Shown here one piece after another: positions 53,855-64,000 of a stretch of 64,000 nt of DNA. The translations under genes and the position numbers were made by a program. The DNA comes from Annona cherimola (Eukaryota > Streptophyta > Magnoliopsida > Magnoliales > Annonaceae): positions 8,935,501 through 8,999,500 of the forward strand of contig CM059974.1 in assembly GCA_030490835.1 (NCBI GenBank), given 5' to 3'. Positions within the stretch are counted from its first letter, which is position 1. Every line of letters begins with the position of its first letter. A model generated the notes under the pieces. It saw only the letters and a list, made by a program, of their open reading frames with translations, was not told where the DNA came from and did no database searches.

Positions 53855-55425
53855 TATGCAAATTGATGCTGCTAAGATCATACGATCAGTGACTATAAAG
53901 TTTCTATCGGCATCTATGTATATAGTATAATATTAATTATATGTCTGTGGGTGATTTTCTTTATTTTGCTTTTGAAGAATGATCAGTTAAATTATATGAC
54001 AATATCGATGAGCCATATTTATCTTCATACTTATGTGTCGTACTGGATGAATTGAATCATCATCGATGTATATTTTCCCACGGGTTGTAATTTGTAACAT
54101 ATATTTTTTTATGGAAGTAATTTGTAACATAATGAGCTCTCATCCAACAGTTACTTTGGTGGTGGTGAACGTTTCTGCATTTTCAGTTTTAGACGCTGTA
54201 ACGTAGTCGTGGGAATTTGTTTGCCTGCCCAAAATTTCATTAAAATATCTTTCTTCTCTGCTTTTTAATTCCATTGGTATTTTAAAAAATCTTTGAAATT
54301 TAAAACCACCAAAAATTTCTTCCAGCATATTTTGAAATTTATCTTCAAACTATAAAATGGAAAATATGTTCTATTTCTAAAAAGATCTGTTCTTTAGGGT
54401 CTTGTGAGGAGAAAATTTCATTAAAAAATCATCTTACTGCACAATTATGGAAATGCTGCTGACTCCTGCTGACATCTCAAGTTTAATTGTATTATCTTTA
54501 TCATTAGGATGATGAAAATGACCATATTAATAATTTACTAAAATATCAGTCTAAATTTCATTAAAAAAATCTGTCTGAAAATTCTTATAAATAGTGGTTT
54601 TTTCCCTTTAGAAAAGTCTATTCATTGATATCAAAATTCATTGAGAGAGAGGGATTCCCTGAGAAAGAATCGGGTTTGTTTACATCTCGGATGGGATCCA
54701 ATCTTCCATTTACCAATAGTATTTGAGATTTGCTGCACCACTCATTCCCATCCGACTGGGCACGCATACGAACGGGCTCTTCTTGCACGCATCCCACAAA
54801 TCTTCTTGTACAGTTTGATAAATTTAGTGCACCTTTGGTAACACATAACTGCGGGGAAGGGTGGGACGGTGTGGGAAATGATACGGTTGTCTCATTCTCC
54901 AATACATTATTTAATAATTCTTTACCTTATTTTTTTAAAATTTTATTTAAACATCTCAATCATTTTTTTTTTCAACTACTCTATTTATTTCAACTTTACC
55001 TATATTATTTCATATCAATTACACATTTCTCAAAAGTTTTTTTCTCACTTCCCATTTCATCCAAAAATCCTACAAAAATTTAGATTACTAAAATGAACAC
55101 TTACAGCCAAGTCAATCGCTCTTAGGGAGGCATGACAAATGATAGTGTGTATATTTAGTAGGAAAAGTTATGGTTAGGTCATAATAAATGTATCTGGAAT
55201 TGGCCCTTTATTTTAATGAAGGGTCAACTGGAGTGAGAATTATGGACTAATTAATTAATGACTGGACAACTTGAATAATTAATGAAAAGTCCGCGCCAGG
55301 AAATGAATAATTTGCTGTTGTCGTCGCCTGTAATGTAAACACAATAGAAACACATTATCAAAACAATTAACAAATAAACTAATAAGAAAAGACAAAGCGT
55401 TGATCACTCATTTAGTCACCCATCA

Positions 55426-55463
<38 letters not shown>

Positions 55464-56037
55464 ATTATGTGAGATTTTCAAGCTCAACCACTCTCTTTCT
55501 TGCGTTGTCAACCAATATTAATTCATGTAGTAACTTGTATAATGCTGTATAAATGCGATAATAAATTATAAAACAGCTGCCAGCCTAATACACCTATTTA
55601 AAATTTTTTCATTAAATTATTCCTTAGGCATATTTAATTGATATACCAAATTTTATAATATGATTGATTCTCAAAAATCAACATTTTTCAGTGTTAAAAT
55701 GACTCAAATACCCCCAAAGTTGTATTTTTCCAAAAAAAAAAAAAAAAAAACGCATACACACGCAAAAGAGATAAAAAATACTTAAAATTTTCAACAATAA
55801 AAAATTGTATAGATGAGAAAGACATATCTGGGCTCGCATATGCTAATAAATAAATAAATAAAAAATGCAAGAGTATGTAATAAGACCCAATGCACACGTT
55901 TGCAACGAATCATGAATGCTGCTCGCTTTCACTTGAGCTCGAGCTCTCGGACTCATAGATAAATGCCTGACAATTCCTCAGCGGGAGGTCAAACTTCAAA
56001 CCCGGCCATTTTGATCGAATGCTAATCCAGCTGGCGA
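53855..56037. other. Spacer between the tandem MRS2 genes
   Basis: Contains the 3' flank of copy A, a degenerate MITE-like stretch at about 54895-55095, a (TA)16 microsatellite at 55429-55460 and an A-run near 55735. No gene is evident; the frame at 54618-54902 overlaps another on the opposite strand and has no known domain. Confidence 0.5.
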
Positions 56038-58507
56038 ATGGAAATGAAATCTAGAAAAAACGCCAGCAAATCAGATGGATCTGCTCCTGCTATCGTCTCA
56101 CCGGAGAAAACACCTCCACCGCGGCGGCTGCAGAAGCAGCTGCGGCGGAAAGCTAGCGGGACGACCGCGGCCTGGCTTGTTGTGACGGAGTCGGGGAAGT
56201 CGCACGTGGAAGAGATTGGGAAGCAGTCGCTGATGCGTCGGACGGGGCTCCGTGCGCGCGAGCTTCGGATTCTGGACCCCGCATTACGGCTTCCGTCGAC
56301 GCTTCTTGCGCGACGCCGCGCTATCGTCGTGAATTTGGAAGATATAAAAGCTATTGTGACAGCTACAGAGGTGCTTGTGCTAGGCTCGGAGAGTCCAGAA
56401 GTCACCGACTTTGTTGATAAACTTCAAGGCCATCTGTCCAATCACTACTATATGAAGACGCCCGCGCAGGTACGTTACACGGACCGACTTCAATCATTTC
56501 CCACGCAAAATCATGATTCATTACGTTGGATCCGATATATACAGGACGACGTGCCAAAAAGGCGGCCTTCTCCCACGAAGGGGATTTCAGGTGAAAGTTC
56601 TAGCATGACCCCAGAAATTAGGAAAGACCAACTCAGTCCCGATTCTTCACTGGATGCGTCCAAGGGTGCTGCCAGCAACAAGGTGCTGCCTTTTGAGTTT
56701 AGGGTGCTTGAAGTCTGTCTTCAATGTACTTGCAAATGCCTTGACTCTGAGGTATGCATTCGATAAGCAATCAGTAAATGCACCGAAACTCCTTCTGCCC
56801 TTCTTTATTTTAAAATTTATTTCTCAAATCTAAATTATTTATTTTGGTAGGCACATCTCTTTTTAGTCCTTCTAGTGAAAATTTTCACTAGAAAACTTTA
56901 TATTATAAAAACATAACATCTTCTCAAAATAAGTATACAAGTACCATCGAAATTTTGAAAAAATGAATTGGACACATATCATACATGAAATTTTTAAATA
57001 GATGCGACTTTTAGCATCATAAATAAATGCATATGAATGAATAAATAGCTTAGATTTAAAAAATTTTTTTTTTGTAAAAAGGATTACACGGAGGCGGATT
57101 TATTGGATCAGTACTCTTAGTCAATTATGAATTATCCTATCATGATATTCGGGGGACTCCACAGCCTCGGTAGTATGTTTTGTGGCTTTTGGATTTTTTC
57201 GTTTTCATTTTGAACAGTAAATATTAAACTGCTTTACTATTTTATTTACTCGATCAGGCCTCCGAGATGGAGAAAGATGCTTATCCTGCTTTGGATGAAC
57301 TGACGATTAAAATTAGTACTCTCAATCTCGAACATATTAGACAGATAAAAAGCCGCATAGTGAGAATATCTGTACGTGTCCAGAAGGTGAGAATAACTAA
57401 GACTTCCACCAGATTTTATTTTCAATTGCTTGACAATATCGACCACTGCGAACTAGTTTGCTTTTAGCAATGAAGGTAAGCCATGAAATGAATTATGGTT
57501 GGGAACAGTGCAATTTTTTGCAACCACTTCAAATCCTTTGCAAACGCTGCACAACTACCACGGCCAGTTTTTTGGCTATATATAATACAAGTTTAGTTAC
57601 ACATGTAAGAATTTTAGCTGATTAAGAGTGATAACATATACTAAAATGCAGCCAACTTGACATCAATTTCAACTAGGTAATATTGAATTTGGTTGCTACA
57701 GTATTAGATACAAATATATTTTAATTGACCTGTAAAAAGATAACTGTATATAAGAACGTTTGTAGTGAAATTTCTCATGAATTCTTTGCAATATGTTTAG
57801 CAGTGACATTTAAATTTTGTTCTAATAAGATTTTGTAACAGACTTTAACAACGAAACGACCGTCTATATTTTTTTATTGCAACCGAATTTTTTAAGCACA
57901 TACACCTTTAGCAATAAAAATATTTCTTTATAAAAGAATAAATTTCCTGCATTATTCATTCTTGATGATGAAGGGTAGTTCTTGATTTCCAATGAGGACA
58001 TGAGTAAGATAGAGAATGCATGTGGTTCTTGTAATCTCAAAAGAGTAGAGTGCATATTATTTGCTCATCGTTTCCCCTAAATTTACTTTACATTTTTTAG
58101 CTTTATAATTCGTGCTTGTGGTTTGATTCTAGCTTTATAATATTCCAATGCATACGATTACACAATGCAGTGCAGTTTTATGCAAAATGGGACCAACTTG
58201 ATCGTTAATAGGATGTGTACCTTATCTATTATATTTAGAATTATGATCTTTAGTAGCATACAAATTTTCATCTAAATTAAACGTGTATATGGGTTTTATT
58301 TTAAAATTAGGCAAAATCAACGTAATAAAATAATTTAACATAAATATTAATTTTAAAATTTTATTTTCAATATTTAAACCATCTAAAGTATGATTTTTAT
58401 ATGAATAAGCTATTATATAAAGTATCATAATATTCTAATATTTGTGAGACTTATTTTGTAGTGGATTGCAACATAATTATAATGTATGGCATTTGCACTT
58501 CATAAGT

Positions 58508-58602
<95 letters not shown>

Positions 58603-61401
58603 CATTCAAGTTCGGTTTACATGCACTATGATTATGGTAGATTTTGTTACAAAATGAGCCTCATATATATTACAATGCTATAATATTTTATATAATTATT
58701 TATCCATATAAAATACTTTAGATGGTTTAAATGTTGAAAATACAATTTTAAATTTGACGTTTATATTAAACTATTTTGTTACATTAATTTTGTATTATTT
58801 TAAGATGAGATCCATACATATTTTTTGATTAAGTGTATATATTATAACTCAATTTAGATATTACGATCAAGCCCAAAGAAGACAACAAGTTTCCATTTAA
58901 CCCATGAGGAACTCCCATATATACACTAACACACATGTGAGGTTTGTAACTGTGTATGCGATATGGCAGCCCACCACCTCCTTGACATTTGAGCCATTGG
59001 TCTAGTGGCAAGCCCTTACACATGTTTAATTTGGATGAAAATTGGTATATTGTTAAAGTAAATAATTCCAAATACAATTGGTGGAGTAGATTTTTTTTTG
59101 ATTTCGGTATATACGACAGGTCATCTGATACTACAAATTGATACATGCAAATCCTCATAACACAAAGAAACCAAACAAGACCCTTACTATTAAGGGGATA
59201 AACAAATCCTCACAACATGCAGGAACATCAGTATTTATTTACTGCTCCCATAAACCGTCTTCACGTAATGCACTTAGAGAGCTTTGAACACGTCTCACCA
59301 CTCTGCCTAGGCGAAGATTGGACTACTGAGGCAAACCTCACTGACAATGGTGGGGTAGATATTAATTTCATGATTAAGTAGGCCTTATTTTGTAGCGGAT
59401 TGTATCGTAATTATAGTGAAGTCAGAATGAACTTGAATATTGTATATATATTGGGAAGAGTAATGATCTTGTGCTAAATCATAACATTAGTTCTTTTTTA
59501 TAAAAAAATGCTTAGATGAGGGATGAACTAGAACGATTGCTGGATGATGACATGGATATGGCCGAGATGTATCTGACAGAGAAACTTGAACAACAACAGT
59601 TGGAAGAGAACACATTTGCTTCTGATTTAGATGACGATGCACTTGCAGTTGAAGATGAACACAGGTAATTAGTATGATATGGGGTGTGTTCGTTTGGAGC
59701 AAAAACATGTCAACAAAAACTTTTCGATCCAAAACTTTCACTCTTCATAACTATTTTATTTTTTAATTATATTTTCGCATTTTTCTATACAAACTACCCC
59801 ACTTTTTAATCATTTATATGCAACTATCCATACAACTAACATATCTATTTTAACTTCATTCTCTTTACTCTTCATCATTAGTCATATCATATCACATAAT
59901 TTTCTATCAATTTTACAACTTTTACTCTAAAAGCTTTTCATCAAAAGTTTTACCCCCAACCAATCACACCCATAGTTTGCAAAACGGATTTTGGCACGTT
60001 TATATGACCTTCATGTGTTTTTATGGGTGTGGTCGTAGCATTAGAGATGAAGACTTCAAAAGCGAGGCCGAAAGTAGCTCCGAAGGCATAGATGAATATA
60101 CGCCAAATGTAGAGGAGTTGGAGATGCTTTTAGAAGCCTACTTCACACAGATAGACGGTACCGTGACCAAATTATCAACCGTATGTCATTCTTCCTTTCT
60201 ACTTAATTTATGACGATTATCTAATTGAGAAATATAATACTCTATAAAATCATTTATACACAAAGAAATGATAATTTAGATTAATTAAGTGTTATATTTT
60301 GAAGTTGATGCATTATGATGATTTTATACTTTTTTAGGTGGAGCTAATATACATTTGATTTGACAAAACTTGGTAACCTAGTTAAAAATGATACTAAACA
60401 CAATGCAATGAGGAGTAAATTTTAATTTCATCATCAAAGTGAATTTTACTTAATCATGGTACACCTTAATTCCCCTCGTATATCCCATAGAAATGTATAT
60501 TTCATATAATATAATATATTGTGATGGAATTTTTCGTTTTTTAAAAAAAGGAGAATCTTAATTTGCGGTATAATTTTAAAGAAATATTCTAACTTAAAAG
60601 TAAATTTTGGTACTTGCATTTAGTTGACTATGCAATATTATTAGATATTTTAATTGATTATATATGCATTCACTATCAAAAATCAATATTTTGCAATATA
60701 GTTTTAGCAGCAATTAACTTTTTCCAAGAGACACTAATTAGTGACTTAAATAATTAAGGCTTTAGTGACAATAATATGATTTTTATAACGACAACTTTTT
60801 TATTGAAGAATGTAGAAAAATATTACTTTTAGGACTCATTGTCTGATCTTGCCTGGGTGACAACTTTCGTCGTTGTTAAAGTTCAATTTTCTGATAAGGA
60901 TTGCATTAAACAACTTTTTTTGGTTATTTAGCCAAAAGGAGATAATATTAGCAAATATATATTTTTAATAAATTGTTGATCATTTTATAAAAATATTTTA
61001 AAATTGTTTATATAATTTTTTTCTTTTCTTTAGAAAAAAGAAGTGTCGATCGTAAAATTAATTAGAGTGCTTCTGACATTTTATTTTGCTTCTTGTGTGC
61101 CTGCGTGCTTTAATGAATGAAGTTGAGGGAATACGTGGACAGCACAGAGGATTATATAGACGTGATGTTGGATGACAAACAGAATCAACTTCTACAAATG
61201 GGGGCGATGCTGAGTACTGCATTGTTGATACTAACGGCCAGCATTTGCGTCACCGGCACGCTGAGCATGAACATCACAATCGAGTTCTTTCAAAGCAAAG
61301 TACCAACATGGTTGCAGGCCAGCCTTGGCATTGCGGGTGGTGCCATAACTCTATACATCACCGCCATTTGCTTGTTTAAGAAGTTCGGGCTGTTTTCCTG
61401 A
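56038..61401 (+). CDS. MRS2: MRS2/CorA-type magnesium transporter, copy B, with SMN in place of GMN
   Basis: Tandem paralogue of the gene at 50883-53854, same strand and same six-exon plan: 56038-56469, 56545-56751, 57258-57386, 59516-59664, 60039-60180, 61123-61401; 445 aa. Exon 3 (129 bases) and exon 5 (142 bases) are exactly the size of those in copy A and every intron phase matches. All introns are GT-AG, including the one that has a GC donor in copy A. Hallmarks: RRTGLRARELRILDP, EKDAYPALDELTIKISTLNL, MRDELERLLDDDMDMAEMYL, LREYVDSTEDYIDVMLDDKQ. Helix 1 ends TGTLSMN, with Ser401 encoded by AGC at 61264-61266. Intron 3 is 2.1 kb with a compound microsatellite; intron 4 is mostly a MITE. 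Likely arose by tandem duplication; both frames intact. Confidence 0.93.
58512..58600. repeat. Compound (AT)n(GA)20 microsatellite in MRS2 copy B intron 3
   Basis: About 24 AT units run directly into 20 GA units. Both are uninterrupted, so the locus should be highly variable. Confidence 0.95.
59681..59971. mobile_element. MITE filling MRS2 copy B intron 4
   Basis: Begins GGGGTGTGTTCGTTTGG and ends CCAACCAATCACACCC, with the family core inverted. It starts 16 bases after the donor of a 374-base intron. Absent from the corresponding intron of copy A, so it entered after the duplication. Confidence 0.85.
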
Positions 61402-64000
61402 TGGATCCTGGGTCAATGCAAATGAGTGCTTCTCAAGATAGTGACTAATAGCGACGGTGCTTTTTAGTTGCTATTGAAGCTTTTTCGTTGCTAAAATGAA
61501 TTAGTAATTAAAATGATCAACTTTTAACCGCCTGATATTAGGGTAGGTGATCGGGAGCTTTGTCTCTTTAGCGGTGACATCGGGTTTGAAACTCAAGAGG
61601 AGTTATATTCCCTCGATTTAATTCGAAGATTGTGTTGTCCCCTTATTATATTTGAGAGCTTATCGTCTCTCTAGTTGATATTTGAGAGCTTATAATAATC
61701 TTTATTTGGAAAAATTATAAAAATTATCTCAGTAATTGATTATAATAAGAGTTGAGATATGATGTAAAATATACATAAGTAAAAAAGACCAATTATTTCA
61801 CAAAATTGGAGAAGGTGCTATTGAAATTTTGTTTGATGCTTAATTTGACCAATTTTTGAAGGACCAAAAGATTAGTGAGTTTTTCTTTAATTTCTTAGCT
61901 ACCATGGTAATTTCATGAATGAGAAAGAAGGTTAAAATTTTTGATGATCTAATGGTCTATTGCACTTTGAACACATGTAGGCCGATTTTTGTAACATGAA
62001 ATTCAATTATTTTTATAATTCAACCTCAGTCCTTTAAATGCAAATATGTAAGATTAAAATGTAAATAATATTTTAGACATTTTATAAGATTTTAATGATA
62101 TCTTTTAACGCTATAAGGGCTAGGGGTCTAAAATCTAAAATACAAATAACCGAACTTCATAAGGTTTAAAATGCTCATTCACAAATTTTAAAATTTAAAA
62201 TGCAAATATACAAAGTTAGAAGGTTTAAAATGAAAATTCACTTGCAAAAGGTATTTTAATTATTTTACAATATTTTAATGGTGTTTTTCAATATTGTGAA
62301 GGCCTGGGGTCAAAAATCCAAATAATTAAATCTCATAAGGCCTAAAATGTTAATACACATGAAACTACCTTAGGGCAGTTGGTTTCACACATGAGCATGC
62401 TTGCCCCAAGATCCAAGTATCAATTCCCACGGACTATAAGAGCAATGACTCCACCCACAGCTGTTAAGCACTGGGCTCCAGCTAAAAAAAATAAAAATAT
62501 ATTAAAAAATGCTAATGCGCAGACTTCAGAATTTAAAATGCAAATGTACAAAGTTAAAAAGTTTAAAATGTGAATTTCCTACCCAATTCATTGTAACCAT
62601 TTTCTCAAATTTTCACATGGGAATCTCTATTGTTCATCTTGGATGGATGACTTGGATTTGCCGTGGGAATTTTTGAGATGGGTGAAAATATTTTAGAGGG
62701 CATGGATTTTGAAATCTTGTATTTGCACCACTCTTTACACTTCATCCGTCTTCTTCTTCTCATATTTATTCAGTGATCGATGGTTGCTGTTATTCAATGA
62801 TCTAGAGTTGTTGTTGGCCATGGGGGAAAGCTGCTACGGTGATCGCCGAGGTTTGTGTGGGGCTTTAATTCCCTCCTATGGATGTTGGGCTGTGAGATTT
62901 TCAATGTTATGGTTAAAGAAGGAGATCTCCTCAACTGCCAAACTAGGTATTAAAAATTAACATTTATTGTTTAAATATTTATTATGGCAAAAGATATAAT
63001 AGCTCTAAACAATTATGTCCCTTGTAACATTTGCATCTTAATTTTGAAATATTAGTAATAAGTAAAAAAATATTTCGATTTTTAAAGCCGGTTTGCCACG
63101 TGATTTTTGCAACTGTACTTTTTGGGGAGATTTGGTCTTTAAGTTAATGAAATTTGCACTTTTGATCACTAAGTTTCAGAAATGTCCGATTTGATCACTT
63201 CAGTTACAGAAAAACCTTAACATTATTACTTTTTAATACAAAATGACTAAAATACTTTTCATAAATTTATCCTTACCAAAAATCGATTTCATTGTTAGGT
63301 TTACTTTCTTCGTTGAGTCGCTATTTATGAAAGTTCTTGTGAGAATTTTCTTAAATTTTCAAAAATATCAAAATGATATTTTGGTATGTGGGTTAGGGCG
63401 TCACATAAGCGAAGGACAAACAACGGTACATTTCTGAAATTTGAAGCCATTTATTATAGATATAAAAGTTAAAAGTCAAAACATAGAAATTCTATAAACT
63501 TGAGGGACCTATATGCAAATTCCCCTTCAACTTTTCCTATTTAAGTTAATGAGTGAGCAAGTTATTCGTAAGAAGGGTTTTCTGAAAAATTTGTCTTTAT
63601 CAAAATATAGTCTTTTACAATCACATTAATTAAATTTTCGGAACGGATTCAGATTTTTACTCCAATCTTGCAGTTTTTATTACAAGTCAACGGGTGTAAG
63701 AAACAGAAAATGGACAATCAGTCAGTCTCGTCACATGTAATTAAGCACAACAAACGACGCTGCGAAAATAACAGAAATATAATTACATCAAATAATGACG
63801 TAGGAAGCGCATGGAGATTGGTGGTCACCTGCAGCCCAATAAAAATCTAAAATTTGGGACCTCAACAACTCTCTTCGATGAGATTCTTGCAATAGGCGAC
63901 CTACAGACGAGCACACGTATCTACAGAGGACTCTGTCCAATGAAATTAGAAGTGTTTTCCCCATATCGACAGCTGGTCAAATTAATTAGGAGATTCAGTA
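61402..64000. other. Repeat-rich spacer downstream of MRS2 copy B
   Basis: A degenerate, diverged tandem repeat with a TTTAAAATGCAAAT motif covers about 62030-62575. Short frames at 62709-62960, 63243-63437 and 63668-63850 have no recognisable domain, and no gene is called. Confidence 0.45.
62361..62505 (+). mobile_element. Possible SINE
   Basis: A tRNA-like start with an A-box resemblance (TTAGGGCAGTTGG) and a weak B-box (AGTATCAATTCCC), ending in CTAAAAAAAATAAAAATAT. The flanks AAAATGTTAATACACA and AAAATGCTAATGCGCA could be a diverged 16-bp target duplication (13 of 16), but the host sequence is itself repetitive. Confidence 0.4.

Noticed and set aside
55429..55460. TATATA tract upstream of MRS2 copy B as a TATA box
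   Set aside because: It is a plain microsatellite about 580 bases before the start codon, too far and too uniform to be called a promoter.

Overview
This window is nuclear DNA from a flowering plant. The genes have GT-AG introns, their products are plant families (LACS8/9-type acyl-CoA synthetase, GLOX-type galactose/glyoxal oxidase, a plastid-type double START/cyclase protein, MRS2/CorA magnesium transporters), and the spacers are AT-rich and packed with MITEs, SINE, LINE, hAT-like and LTR-like relics. The species cannot be named from the sequence.

Layout. 1-8 kb: minus-strand long-chain acyl-CoA synthetase, ten coding exons visible, its 3' end lying beyond the left edge. 8.4-17.6 kb: gene-free DNA with a hAT-like element flanked by an 8-bp direct repeat, two ~400-bp palindromic MITEs flanked by 9-bp direct repeats, and a second hAT-like element. 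18.1-19.8 kb: an intronless, GC-rich plus-strand GLOX gene. 20-28 kb: AT-rich spacer with a foldback element, an L1-type LINE relic and a 210-bp tandem duplication. 28.4-28.9 kb: three hairpins on the minus strand whose 3' arms carry miR482/miR2118-type sequences. 29.9-32.0 kb: a pile-up of about eight copies of one MITE family. 32.2-35.8 kb: LINE tail, a second hAT-like element, and a SINE with a perfect 17-bp target-site duplication interrupted by a MITE. 38.6-48.9 kb: a ten-exon minus-strand gene with two START/SRPBCC domains and two C-terminal helical repeats. 50.9-53.9 and 56.0-61.4 kb: a tandem plus-strand pair of MRS2-like genes with identical exon architecture. 61.4-64 kb: repeat-rich spacer with no convincing gene.

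The strongest new-looking signal is the hairpin cluster at 28.4-28.9 kb. The predicted small RNAs are antisense to the codons of the NB-ARC P-loop (GMGGIGK). In the best hairpin several arm differences are changes that keep G:U pairing in the minus-strand RNA, and similarity to the P-loop continues beyond the 22-nt window, as expected if the hairpins arose by inverted duplication of a resistance-gene fragment. The second is that both MRS2-like genes carry Ser-Met-Asn where the CorA/MRS2 family has its invariant Gly-Met-Asn.

The genes do not form a pathway. Exon borders were placed by hand from splice signals, reading-frame continuity and recalled family similarity; no database search or folding program was run.
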